Origin: a bacterium
Lineage (GTDB): Bacteria > Elusimicrobiota > Elusimicrobia > Elusimicrobiales > UBA9959
Assembly: GCA_021811315.1 (NCBI GenBank)
Contig: JAJZPF010000017.1
Location: forward strand, 1-52,415
Direction of reading: 5' to 3'
DNA length: 52,415 bases
In this document: piece after piece, positions 17,084 to 25,412 of the stretch
How the letters are laid out: the number at the start of each line of letters is the position of its first letter
Position numbering within the stretch: position 1 is the first letter of the stretch
The notes under the pieces: generated by a model
What the model was told of the DNA's origin: nothing
What the model saw: the letters and a program-made list of their open reading frames with translations, nothing else
The model's database searches: none
Program-made: the position numbers and the translations under genes

Positions 17084-17677
17084 CTATCTGCCGTTCAGCG
17101 TTCCGGACGATTGCTGCACTTCAGGGTTGCCGGGGATCTTTTTCTGCGAGGCGCTGGAGACCGAGCCGAAGCCGGAGACCGTCCGCAGCACCACGTCCTT
17201 GGCCAGGATCTCCCACAGGGCTTCCCTGGCCTGCTCCTCGGTAAGGCCGCCGGGCAGATTGGCGGCGGAATACATCTTGGTGACCTGCAGGGCCGGCTCT
17301 TCCCAGAGGTAGCGGTTCTGTTCGCGGTCCAGGAGGCGCAGGCCCGCTATCACGTTAAGCTTGTAGACCGTGGGCACCAGGTTCACGTCGTATTGTATCG
17401 GGGTGAGGATGTAGTGGCTTATCTCTCCCACTATAACGCCCTGCGCCGCGTTCTCGGGGGACACCAGGTATTCCCCGTTCTTCAGGAATTCGTCTATCAC
17501 TTTCAGCGTTATCTTTTCTTCCAGCCCGAACTGCTGCGTCTTGTTGGCGAAAGGGCGTATGGCGATGCGCTTGATGTAGATCGGCAGTTTCTGCTCCGCC
17601 GGTTTGTAGACTATATCCGGGCTTGACTGGCACGCGGCGAGCCCTATCGCCGCTGTTAGAAATATCAGTTTCTTCAT
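17084..17677 (-). CDS. lptE: LPS-assembly lipoprotein LptE
   Basis: This 197-residue lipoprotein has a signal peptide ending in the lipobox LAAC with Cys16, then a domain typical of LptE (LPIYIKRIAIRPFANKTQQFGLEEKITLKVIDEFL). LptE plugs the LptD barrel and helps deliver lipopolysaccharide to the outer leaflet. The sequence is divergent, so the name rests partly on synteny: it sits between leuS and holA, as in many Gram-negative genomes. A C-terminal tail rich in Ser, Gln and Lys is unassigned. Confidence 0.85.
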   Translation of the reverse strand: MKKLIFLTAAIGLAACQSSPDIVYKPAEQKLPIYIKRIAIRPFANKTQQFGLEEKITLKVIDEFLKNGEYLVSPENAAQGVIVGEISHYILTPIQYDVNLVPTVYKLNVIAGLRLLDREQNRYLWEEPALQVTKMYSAANLPGGLTEEQAREALWEILAKDVVLRTVSGFGSVSSASQKKIPGNPEVQQSSGTLNGR

Positions 17678-17699
17678 AATTCCCCCGTAACTCCGGCCG

Positions 17700-20216
17700 C
17701 TACTTGACCACGATGCTTACCAGACGGCCCGGAACCACTATTACTTTCAGCACGGCTTTGCCGGCCGTATGAGGCGCCGCGGCCTCGAGGGCCAGGCGCT
17801 TGATCTCTTCCTGCGGCGTGGTTTCCTTCACCTTCAGCCTTTCCTTGACCTTCCCGTTCACCTGCACCGGTATTTCCAGCTCGCGCGAAGCTATAACCGA
17901 CTTGTCCGCGGCCGGCCAGGGCCGCTTCATCAGGATGGTCTCGCCGCCGGAGAGTTCCCAGAGCTCGTCGGTGATATGCGGCGCGAAAGGGTGCAGCAGG
18001 GTCAGGAAAGCGCTGAAGTCCTCCCTGGAGGTTTCCTTCTGCTCGGTCAGCCTGTTCAAGTAGATCATCAGCGCCGAGATGGCCGTATTGAATTTAAGGC
18101 TTTCGATGTCCGCGCCAACTTTTTCAATGGTCTGGTGGCGCAGGATCAGGTCCGGGCCTGAAGCCGCGGCGTCCGTCAGCGCGGCCTGGCGCTCCAGCCC
18201 CCAGGCGTAAGCGCGCTTCAGGAAGCGGTAGACGCCTTCTATGGCGCGGAGGTTCCAGGGCTTGGCGTCTTCCAGCGGGCCCATGAACATTTCGTAAAGC
18301 CGGAAAGCGTCCGCCCCGTAGCGCTCGTAGATCTCGTCGGGGTTGATCACGTTCTTCTTGGACTTGGACATCTTCTCTACGACGGGCTTTATCGTCTCGC
18401 CCTCTGTCGTCTTGGCGGAGCCGTCCTCGGCTATGTCCAGTTCCTTATAGGTGCGGTAGACCCCCTTGGAGTCCCGGTAGGCGTAGGAAAGTATCATGCC
18501 CTGGTGCACGAGCTTCCTGAAAGGCTCTTCGGTGGAGACCAGCCCCAGGTCGAACAGGACCTTGTGCCAGAAGCGCGCGTAGAGCAGGTGCAGCACGGCG
18601 TGCTCGGCGCCGCCGATGTACAGGTCCACGGGCATCCAGGCCTTTTCGAGCTCTTTGTCGACGAAAACGGAGGGATTCTTCGGGTCGATGAAGCGGAGGT
18701 AATACCAGCAGGAGCCGCCCCATTGCGGCATGGTATTTGTCTCGCGCTTGGCCGGGCCGCCGCAGGACGGGCACTTGGTGTTGACCCAGGAATCGATGGC
18801 GGCAAGGGGGGATTCCCCGGTGCCGGTGGGCTGGTATTTCTCCACTTCTGGTAGCAGCAGCGGCAGCTCGGTCTCCGGCACCGGGACGGGGCCGCACTTT
18901 GCGCAATGCACTATCGGGATGGGCTCGCCCCAGTAGCGCTGGCGTGAGAAAAGCCAGTCGCGCAGCTTGAAATTAACTTTGGCCCGGCCTATTCCTTTTT
19001 CGCCCAGCCAGGCCGTGATCTTCTTCTTCGCCTCGGGGGTGGGGAGGCCGTCGATGATCCCGGAATTGACGGAGACGCCGTCGCCGCAGAAGGGGCCCTC
19101 GCCTTTCCAGCCTGCGGGGGCTTTCAGCACCTCTATGATCTTCAGCCCGAACTTTTCGGCGAACTCGTGGTCGCGCTCGTCGTGCGCCGGCACGGCCATG
19201 ATCGCGCCGGTGCCGTAGGTGGTCAGCACGTAGTCCGCGGTCCAGATCGGGAGTTTCTCGCCGTTGACGGGGTTCACGGCGTAAGCGCCGGTGAACACGC
19301 CGGTCTTGTCCTTGGCGAGTTCGGTGCGCTCCAGGTCGGACTTGTTTGCGGCGGCTGCCACGTAGGCTTCCACGGCGGCTTTCTGGTCCGGCGTGGTCAG
19401 TTTGGCCACCAAGGGATGCTCTGGGGCCAGCACCATGTAGGTGGCGCCGTAGAGAGTGTCGGGGCGGGTGGTGAAAACGGTAAGCTTGCCGCCGTCGGGC
19501 AGCGCGAAGTCGACTTCGGCGCCCTCGGAGCGGCCTATCCAGTTCTCCTGCATCAGGCGCGTGGAATGCGGCCACTCCGTGCCGGCGAGGCCTGCCAGCA
19601 GCCTGTCGCCGTAGGCGGTGATCTTCAACATCCACTGCCTGAGGCTCTTCTTCTCGATGGGCGTTTCGCAGCGGTCGCACTTGCCCTGGAAGACTTCCTC
19701 GTTGGCCAGGCCGGTCTTGCATTTGGGGCACCAGTTGATGGGGCTGGTGGTTTCGTAGGCAAGGCCCTTCTTGAAAAGCTGCAGGAAGATCCACTGCGTC
19801 CACTTGTAATAGGCGGGGTCGGTGGTGTTGATCTCGCGGTCCCAGTCGTAGCTGAAGCCGAGCGAATTGATCTGGCGCTTGAAAGTGGCGCAGTTCTTCT
19901 CCGTGGTGATGCGGGGGTGGACGCCGGTGGAGATAGCGTAGTTCTCGGCGGGCAGGCCGAACGCGTCCCAGCCCATCGGGTGCAGCACTTCGAAGCCTTT
20001 CATCCGCTTGTAGCGGCAAAGGATGTCGGAGGCGGTGTAGCCTTCGGGATGGCCCACGTGCAGCCCGTCGCCGGAAGGATAGGGGAACATGTCGAGGCAG
20101 TAAAATTTAGGCTTGCCGGGCAGGCGCTCCGTTTTAAAGGCTCCCTGCTCCCGCCAGCGGGCCTGCTGGCGGGCGTCTATTTCCTGAAAAGTGCGGGCGT
20201 CGGTTCCTGTTTTCAC
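17700..20216 (-). CDS. leuS: Leucyl-tRNA synthetase
   Basis: This 838-residue class I synthetase charges tRNA-Leu. The HIGH-type motif appears as [16 protein letters not shown] near residues 47-62, and the KMSKS loop as [14 protein letters not shown] near 615-628. The CP1 editing domain is present in the middle ([12 protein letters not shown], then the [13 protein letters not shown] segment). Zinc-knuckle Cys pairs ([18 protein letters not shown]) are visible. The start at 20216 overlaps the stop of the upstream gene by 4 bases. It lies in the leuS-lptE-holA block. Confidence 0.97.
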   Translation of the reverse strand: MKTGTDARTFQEIDARQQARWREQGAFKTERLPGKPKFYCLDMFPYPSGDGLHVGHPEGYTASDILCRYKRMKGFEVLHPMGWDAFGLPAENYAISTGVHPRITTEKNCATFKRQINSLGFSYDWDREINTTDPAYYKWTQWIFLQLFKKGLAYETTSPINWCPKCKTGLANEEVFQGKCDRCETPIEKKSLRQWMLKITAYGDRLLAGLAGTEWPHSTRLMQENWIGRSEGAEVDFALPDGGKLTVFTTRPDTLYGATYMVLAPEHPLVAKLTTPDQKAAVEAYVAAAANKSDLERTELAKDKTGVFTGAYAVNPVNGEKLPIWTADYVLTTYGTGAIMAVPAHDERDHEFAEKFGLKIIEVLKAPAGWKGEGPFCGDGVSVNSGIIDGLPTPEAKKKITAWLGEKGIGRAKVNFKLRDWLFSRQRYWGEPIPIVHCAKCGPVPVPETELPLLLPEVEKYQPTGTGESPLAAIDSWVNTKCPSCGGPAKRETNTMPQWGGSCWYYLRFIDPKNPSVFVDKELEKAWMPVDLYIGGAEHAVLHLLYARFWHKVLFDLGLVSTEEPFRKLVHQGMILSYAYRDSKGVYRTYKELDIAEDGSAKTTEGETIKPVVEKMSKSKKNVINPDEIYERYGADAFRLYEMFMGPLEDAKPWNLRAIEGVYRFLKRAYAWGLERQAALTDAAASGPDLILRHQTIEKVGADIESLKFNTAISALMIYLNRLTEQKETSREDFSAFLTLLHPFAPHITDELWELSGGETILMKRPWPAADKSVIASRELEIPVQVNGKVKERLKVKETTPQEEIKRLALEAAAPHTAGKAVLKVIVVPGRLVSIVVK

Positions 20217-20875
20217 TTTGAAGCCTCCGTGCGTTTTTTGCCCTTCTTCCTGTCGAAGATAATGCTGACCACGCCCTTCGAGGCCTTGACCCTGTATTTG
20301 GCGGGATCCGCGCCTTTAGGCACCGCCATCACGCGCTGGTTCCGCTTCATGAAGGAGGAGGAGGAAACGCTGCCGTCCGGGTTCGTGACCTGCCGGTTCT
20401 CGGCCTGGGCGTAGTTGATCTTGATGCGCTTGCCGTCTATATTCACTTTCATGGAATCGCTGTCCGCCCGCGGGGCTTTGAGGTTCACCGTGACATGCTC
20501 GTAGTCAGAGATCACCTCGGGCTTCAGGTCCGCCGGGGACATCTTCCCGGCCACCCATTTGCCGTAGGAGGCGTCGAAATCTTTCTGCTTCGCGCCCAAT
20601 TTCGCGCCGATCTTTTTCTGCGCCGCTTCTATGTCCCGTATCGGGTCCTCGGAGCCGGAAAAGAACGAGTCGCCGAAGAGGGAATCGAAATCCTCGGAGC
20701 TTACCGGCTTGTCGGACTGCAGCTTAGTGTTCACCTGGCCTATCCAGGCGTCTATATTCTTTATCAGGTCCTGCCCCAGTTCCTCGGAGTCCGCGGCCTT
20801 GTCCTGCTGCTGCGCAGGCGCCGGCGACGCGGTAATGAAAAGGAGAAAGACCAGTGCGGTGCATGAATTTCGCAT
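20213..20875 (-). CDS. Secreted small-heat-shock (alpha-crystallin)-like protein
   Basis: This 220-residue protein has a signal peptide (residues 1-21, ending APAQ). A helical, acidic middle follows, then a C-terminal region about 125-210 with the beta-strand pattern of an Hsp20/alpha-crystallin domain: [20 protein letters not shown] early, then [19 protein letters not shown] and KGVVSIIF at the end. Such proteins hold unfolded clients without ATP but are normally cytoplasmic, so an exported version is unusual. The assignment is by pattern and is moderate. It overlaps leuS by 4 bases. Confidence 0.6.
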   Translation of the reverse strand: MRNSCTALVFLLFITASPAPAQQQDKAADSEELGQDLIKNIDAWIGQVNTKLQSDKPVSSEDFDSLFGDSFFSGSEDPIRDIEAAQKKIGAKLGAKQKDFDASYGKWVAGKMSPADLKPEVISDYEHVTVNLKAPRADSDSMKVNIDGKRIKINYAQAENRQVTNPDGSVSSSSFMKRNQRVMAVPKGADPAKYRVKASKGVVSIIFDRKKGKKRTEASK

Positions 20876-20891
20876 ATTTATACTTATTTTA
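20876..20891 (-). promoter_or_regulatory. Possible -10 box upstream of the Hsp20-like gene
   Basis: Read leftward, TAAAAT at 20891-20886 lies 10 bases before the ATG at 20875, with no Shine-Dalgarno between. This suggests an internal, near-leaderless transcript for the Hsp20-like-leuS-lptE-holA genes. No convincing -35 box was found. Confidence 0.35.
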
Positions 20892-20919
20892 TCAAATAAG
20901 GCGGCGGGAGTGGAGGCGG

Positions 20920-21372
20920 CTAAGCGGCAAGTTTTTTCAGCAGGGCGGCGGTCCTCTTGTTCATCGCCCTGCGCTTCGCGGGGGTGGCGTCGTCCATCCC
21001 GGCCAGGTGCAGGGCGCCGTGCGCCGCCAGCACCAGCAGTTCCGTCAGCAGGGAGTGCCCCATAGCGCGCGCCTGCCTTGCGGCGACCGGCAGGCAGATA
21101 TAGATCTCGCCCCAGTCCGCGCCCGGGACCGGCGAGGGGGGGAAATTGAAAGCGATGACGTCGGTCAGGCGGTCCTTGCCGAGGAAACGGCGGTTAAGCG
21201 TCTTGATCCCGGGGCCGCCGGTGAAGACCAGGTTGACCGGCTTCCCGGCGTTTCTCGCCCCCAGGCCCAGCGCGGAGGCGCGGGAGAGCAGCGGCCCGGC
21301 CGCTCTCACTTCCCTCGGAACCTCGGTTTCAAAAAATACGGAGATCGGCACCGGGCGTTTTCCTACTGCCAC
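20920..21372 (-). CDS. ybeY: Endoribonuclease YbeY
   Basis: This 150-residue metal-dependent RNase is involved in 16S rRNA maturation and ribosome quality control. The metal site reads HGALHLAGMDD. The first two His of the H-x3-H-x5-H motif are kept, but the third position is Asp. Some Bacteroidetes-type members also have a non-His residue there, so activity is not excluded. The segment RFLGKDRLTDVIAFNFP is the conserved T-DVLSFP-like region. It overlaps the 3' end of glgC by 10 bases. Confidence 0.88.
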   Translation of the reverse strand: MAVGKRPVPISVFFETEVPREVRAAGPLLSRASALGLGARNAGKPVNLVFTGGPGIKTLNRRFLGKDRLTDVIAFNFPPSPVPGADWGEIYICLPVAARQARAMGHSLLTELLVLAAHGALHLAGMDDATPAKRRAMNKRTAALLKKLAA

Positions 21373-22571
21373 TTCGAGATCCCGCGCGGTATGACGACTA
21401 TGCCGTCGGGGTCGATGTAATAATGCTGGGCGTCCTGGTCCTGGTTGTACCCTATCGTGGTCTTCGCCTCGATGGTGTTATAGCGGTCCATGATGACCTT
21501 CTTCAGGCGCGAGCCGGCCTTTATCTCGCAGGCGTCCATGATGATGCAGTCTTCCAGCTGGCATTTCTCGTGGATGATGACGTCGTTGGAAAGGATGCAG
21601 CGCTTAAGGGAAGACTGGCTTATCACGCAGCCGTCGCAGATCATGCAGTCCTGCAAATTGGACTCTATGATCTTTGCGGGCGCGGTAGTGTTCCGGGAGT
21701 CCTGGATCGGCCAGGCCTTGTTGTTCAGGTCCAGCTTGGGCTTGGCGCCGAGCAGGTCCATGTTGGTCTGCCAGAAAGCCTCCAGCGTCCCCACGTCGCG
21801 CCAGTAGCTCTTCTCCTCGTAAGTCTTCATCCCGGGCAGCTTCTGTCCGTCGAAATTGTAGGCGAAGACGCGGTAGCGCTTGAGGATGTTGGGCAAAATG
21901 GTCTTGCCGAAGTCCAGCGCGGCGGTCTCTCCGGATTCCTCGTGCAGGACCTTCACCAGGGCGTCGTAGCTGAAGATATAGTTGCCCATGGAAGCCAGCG
22001 CCGCGTTCGGGTTGCCGGGCATAGGCTTGGGGTTCTTGGGCTTCTCCTCGAAGCCGGTGATGCGGTTCTTCGCGTCCACTACCACGGTGCCGAAGCGCGA
22101 GGCCTGCTTGAGCGGCACGGTGATGGCGGAGACGGTCACGTCGGCCTTGTTGGCTATGTGGAAGTCTATCATCTGGCGGATGTCCATGCGGTAGATATGG
22201 TCGGCGCCGAAGATGGCCACCAGGTCGGGCTTGTAGTCGTTTATGAGGTTCAGGTTCTGCTTCACCGCGTCGGCGGTGCCGCGGTACCACATCTCGCCCA
22301 GGCGCATCTGGGGGGGGACCACGGTGATGAAGTGCTCCTTGGTGATGCCGCCCAGGTTCCAGGTGGAGCGCAGGTATTCTATCAGGGACTGGGACATGTA
22401 CTGCACCAGCACGTAGTTGGAGTAGATGCCGGAGTTGATGAAGTTCGAGAGCACGAAGTCGATGATGCGGTATTTCCCGCCGAACGGGACGGCGGGCTTG
22501 GAGCGCTCCTTGGTGAGCGGGTAAAGCCTTTCGCCCTTGCCGCCCGCCATGATGATGCCTATGGTTTTCAT
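21363..22571 (-). CDS. glgC: Glucose-1-phosphate adenylyltransferase (ADP-glucose pyrophosphorylase)
   Basis: This 402-residue enzyme makes ADP-glucose from ATP and glucose 1-phosphate, the committed step to glycogen. The N-terminal nucleotidyltransferase signature is MAGGKGERLYPLTKERSKPA, followed by PFGGKYRIIDF and FGADHIYRMD. The C-terminal part has left-handed beta-helix hexapeptide character (CMICDGCVISQSSLKRCIL). No glycogen synthase or branching enzyme is in the window. It sits between the chlorite-dismutase-like gene and ybeY in the leftward array. Confidence 0.93.
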   Translation of the reverse strand: MKTIGIIMAGGKGERLYPLTKERSKPAVPFGGKYRIIDFVLSNFINSGIYSNYVLVQYMSQSLIEYLRSTWNLGGITKEHFITVVPPQMRLGEMWYRGTADAVKQNLNLINDYKPDLVAIFGADHIYRMDIRQMIDFHIANKADVTVSAITVPLKQASRFGTVVVDAKNRITGFEEKPKNPKPMPGNPNAALASMGNYIFSYDALVKVLHEESGETAALDFGKTILPNILKRYRVFAYNFDGQKLPGMKTYEEKSYWRDVGTLEAFWQTNMDLLGAKPKLDLNNKAWPIQDSRNTTAPAKIIESNLQDCMICDGCVISQSSLKRCILSNDVIIHEKCQLEDCIIMDACEIKAGSRLKKVIMDRYNTIEAKTTIGYNQDQDAQHYYIDPDGIVVIPRGISKWQ

Positions 22572-22592
22572 AAACTTTCTCCTTGGAAATTA

Positions 22593-23291
22593 TCAGCTGA
22601 TCGCGTCCAGTATCTCGGTCAGGGGCTTGCCCAGGCACAGGAACACAGGCTTGTCCACAGTCGTGTAATTCTTTATGCGCAGCTGCCTGAGCTCCTGCGT
22701 GGCCGAGATCAGGTCCTCGAGGGCTTTCGCCTCGCGCGCGACGATGATCTCCTGGTCGTCCAGGCCGTAGGAGAGGAAAAAATTCTCGTGGATCTCCTTG
22801 TAGCGGTTCACTACGATCCGCCGCTCCGCCATGAGCTTCTCCCTTTCCGCCTCGGAAAGCTCGTACCAGGTATGGGCTTTCACCACCGGGTGCAGCAGCA
22901 TGTAGCGGTAGCGCCCGAAAGTGTCCTTGGGGAGGAAGCCGAAGTCCAGGTCCTTTTTCTGCGGGGCGGAGTCGGGGCCGTGGTTCACGCCCAGGAAAGA
23001 ATGCACCGGGGTGAAATATTTGCCGGCGCCGGCGGAAAAAGTGCGCGCGCAGATCTCCTGCAGGTAGGCCAGGTCGTCGGACATCCGCCAGAAAAGGATG
23101 TCGGAATCGGCGCGCAGGCCCGAGACCATGTAGGTGCGCAGGAAGAGCTTCTCCTGGGAGGCGCCCACCATGTTCTCGAATTCCTGCTTGGCCGCTATCT
23201 TTTCGTTGGAAATAAGCCGCCGGAAGTCCGGCTGCAGCTTTACGAACAGGAAGCTGGAGTAGATGTTAGCGGGCTTTTTTGTCTTTTCCAT
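22593..23291 (-). CDS. Chlorite dismutase family protein (HemQ-like)
   Basis: This 232-residue protein has the dimeric alpha+beta fold signature of the Cld/HemQ family. Landmarks are RYRYMLLHPVVKAHTWYELS followed by EREKLMAERR, and near the C-terminus the strand LSYGLDDQEIIVARE. HemQ members oxidatively decarboxylate coproheme to heme b; true chlorite dismutases need a distal Arg that cannot be placed confidently here. No other heme-synthesis gene is adjacent, so the physiological role is open. It overlaps the adaptor gene upstream by 26 bases. Confidence 0.72.
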   Translation of the reverse strand: MEKTKKPANIYSSFLFVKLQPDFRRLISNEKIAAKQEFENMVGASQEKLFLRTYMVSGLRADSDILFWRMSDDLAYLQEICARTFSAGAGKYFTPVHSFLGVNHGPDSAPQKKDLDFGFLPKDTFGRYRYMLLHPVVKAHTWYELSEAEREKLMAERRIVVNRYKEIHENFFLSYGLDDQEIIVAREAKALEDLISATQELRQLRIKNYTTVDKPVFLCLGKPLTEILDAIS

Positions 23292-24201
23292 CTTTTGCCT
23301 CCGCCGCCGGCCTGAAAGGTTCCAGGTACAGCGAGCTGTGTCCGAGAATTTCCACCTCGTCCGCGGTTTCCAGGCCGGTCTGGATCTCGGTGATCAGGAA
23401 GCGCCTGCCGCCGGATTCTATGATGTGCCCGCGCGGGGCCAGCATGGCGTTGTCGCTCTTGCCCACGAAAAGTATGCCGTTGAACTGTTCGCCTATCTTT
23501 ATGCCGTCCTTAAGGTCCAGCACTTCCAGCCAGAGGCGGTTGATCCGGTTGGAACCTTTCACGTGCAGGAAATTCACCAGCCTGGTCTCGAACTTCTCGT
23601 CGGGGTTGCGGGCGTGCTCCAGGTTCGCGGTCATGCCGGGCGTCAGCTTGGAATAGAGCGGCTCCGTGTTCCTGCCCACTATCACCACTTTCCTCGCGAC
23701 CGTGAAAAGGCGGTCGCCCTTGTTTATCCGGGTCCTCGGTTCGACGTAAATATTCGAGATCACTCCCTGCGTCTCCGGCATGATCTCCGTGTAGCTGTAC
23801 ACGTCCTGCCAGCGGCGTTCCGTCTGCTTGCGCGACTCCTCCGAGCTGGAGTCCAGCAGGGCCGCCATTTCGGTGGAGACCATTTTCGTCAGCACCGTTT
23901 TCGGCGTGACGAAGCTGAAAACCTCGGTCTGCACTTCCTCTATGCGGCCGTCGAAGGGGGCGAAAATGTCGTAGGTGTCCTGCGCGGTGCTGATGCCGGT
24001 GACGGGCGTGTAGACGGCTATGGTCCCGGTCTTTATATTGCGCTGCGGCAGCCCGTCCCACGGGGAGGCCTTTGGAGCCCCGGCCGTCTCCGACTTAGGA
24101 GCGGCGGCCGGTTTGGCTTTAGGCGCTCCGGCGGGCTTAGCCGCGTACGCGGCGCAAGCCAGCAGCAGCAGCGCGGAGACGTTAATGAGGTTTCTTTTCA
24201 T
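23266..24201 (-). CDS. Exported efflux-adaptor-like (HlyD/MFP-type) protein
   Basis: This 311-residue protein has an N-terminal signal ending in a possible lipobox LLAC near residue 16, followed by an Ala/Pro/Lys-rich linker. It then has the split lipoyl-like hairpin and barrel of periplasmic adaptor proteins: IFAPFDGRIEEVQTEVFSFV in the first half, and GVISNIYVEPRTRINKGDRLF in the second. The C-terminal part resembles membrane-proximal barrel strands. No transporter or outer-membrane channel gene is nearby, so its partner is unknown. It overlaps thyX by 20 bases. Confidence 0.7.
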   Translation of the reverse strand: MKRNLINVSALLLLACAAYAAKPAGAPKAKPAAAPKSETAGAPKASPWDGLPQRNIKTGTIAVYTPVTGISTAQDTYDIFAPFDGRIEEVQTEVFSFVTPKTVLTKMVSTEMAALLDSSSEESRKQTERRWQDVYSYTEIMPETQGVISNIYVEPRTRINKGDRLFTVARKVVIVGRNTEPLYSKLTPGMTANLEHARNPDEKFETRLVNFLHVKGSNRINRLWLEVLDLKDGIKIGEQFNGILFVGKSDNAMLAPRGHIIESGGRRFLITEIQTGLETADEVEILGHSSLYLEPFRPAAEAKDGKDKKAR

Positions 24202-24880
24202 TCAGTTTCGACCAGGCCTCCCAGGTCCAGGGCATTTTGGCGCGGAAGATCTCCGTTATCGCGTCCGCGTACTGCCGGATCTCGTATTGAGCGTGGGCGT
24301 CGGCGCGCAGGTTTATGAAGTTGAGCAGGCTGCGCGCGTTTATGGTCCAATGGAACTGCGTATACTGCGCGACCGGCAGCACCATGCGCGCCATCTCCCG
24401 GGCGGCGCCGGCCTCGAGGAGCTCGGCGTAGGCGGCGTAGGAAGCCTTTATGGCCTTGTCGTAGACGGCCAGCAGCTTTTCCTGGTCGAGCGCGCCGGAG
24501 CGCACCGAGCCCTGCCGGTTCATCTTGTCCTGCACCCTGAAGGCTTCGGGATAGTAGAATTCTTCCTTCACTTCGGTATAGCGGGCGGAAATTTCGTTGT
24601 AGGAGGCTATGCGGTGGCGCATCCACTGCCTCGCCACGAAGATGGGGCATTTAATGTGGAACTGGAAAACCGAGTGCTCGAAGGGGCTGAGGTGGCCGTT
24701 GGCGAGGAGGTATTCCAGGAGTTTCCTGTCCTGTTCCGTCCCTTTGGAGACCGAGCCGAAAGAGACCCGCGCGGAATCTACGGCGCGCTGGTCCCCTCCC
24801 ATGAATTCCACCAGTTTCACAAAGCCCTTGTCGAGAGTTTTGTAAAGGTCCTGACCTGCTTTGATTTCGGTTTCAGACAT
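24182..24880 (-). CDS. thyX: Flavin-dependent thymidylate synthase ThyX
   Basis: This 232-residue FAD-dependent enzyme methylates dUMP to dTMP using methylenetetrahydrofolate and NADPH. The signature RHRxxSxNxxSxR is present as RHRIASYNEISAR near residues 88-100. The conserved ARQW segment is just before it, and the C-terminal NARSLLNFINLRADAHAQYEIR stretch matches the family. A GGAGGGC ribosome-binding site precedes the ATG. It is the first gene of the long leftward array, divergent from mazG across 70 bases. Confidence 0.95.
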   Translation of the reverse strand: MSETEIKAGQDLYKTLDKGFVKLVEFMGGDQRAVDSARVSFGSVSKGTEQDRKLLEYLLANGHLSPFEHSVFQFHIKCPIFVARQWMRHRIASYNEISARYTEVKEEFYYPEAFRVQDKMNRQGSVRSGALDQEKLLAVYDKAIKASYAAYAELLEAGAAREMARMVLPVAQYTQFHWTINARSLLNFINLRADAHAQYEIRQYADAITEIFRAKMPWTWEAWSKLNEKKPH

Positions 24881-24909
24881 GCGCCCTCCGCGCTCCGCCT
24901 TCTGCCAGT

Positions 24910-24937
24910 TTGTTTAATTGATATAAAATTATATACT
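24910..24937 (+). promoter_or_regulatory. mazG promoter
   Basis: TTGTTT (24910-24915) and TATACT (24932-24937) are separated by 16 bases, with the ATG 13 bases further on and no Shine-Dalgarno. The predicted leader is only about 5-7 bases. Confidence 0.5.
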
Positions 24938-24950
24938 TTTAAAACTTCTA

Positions 24951-25412
24951 ATGAAAGATAAGGCCGCCATGAAACCTAAATTTACCCGCGAAGCGTCCCG
25001 GCTCGCGCGCAGCTCGTCGCTCGGGTCCCTGGATAAAATAATGAAAATGCTGCTGGCCCCCGGCGGTTGCCCGTGGGACCGCAGGCAGACCCATTCCACG
25101 CTGGTCAAGTACCTGCATGAGGAGGCCGGCGAGGTGGGCCGCGCCGTGCGGAAAAAAGACTGGAAGAACCTCCAGGAAGAGCTCGGCGACGTGCTGCTGC
25201 AGGTGGTGTTCCACAGCGCGCTGGCCCGCCGGGACGGGCGCTTCGGCCTTGGCGACGTGATAAGGACGATAAACGCCAAGATGGTGCGGCGCCACCCGCA
25301 TGTTTTCGCCGGCGGCGGCGAGAAATTCTCCACGCCGGCCCAGGTTCTGCGGCAGTGGAAGATAATAAAGAAAGGCGAAAAAGCGCGCGCCGCGCGGGGA
25401 AAGAAGGCTTGA
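24951..25412 (+). CDS. mazG: MazG-type nucleoside triphosphate pyrophosphohydrolase
   Basis: This 153-residue protein has a single MazG domain that hydrolyses (d)NTPs to monophosphates, probably for pool cleaning. The family start GGCPWDRRQTHSTLVKYLHEE is followed by the metal-binding pattern EEAGEV...EELGD that coordinates Mg. A basic tail ends in GKKA. E. coli MazG has two such domains; one is common elsewhere. Its stop codon overlaps the likely start of the downstream hydrolase gene. Confidence 0.92.
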   Translation: MKDKAAMKPKFTREASRLARSSSLGSLDKIMKMLLAPGGCPWDRRQTHSTLVKYLHEEAGEVGRAVRKKDWKNLQEELGDVLLQVVFHSALARRDGRFGLGDVIRTINAKMVRRHPHVFAGGGEKFSTPAQVLRQWKIIKKGEKARAARGKKA

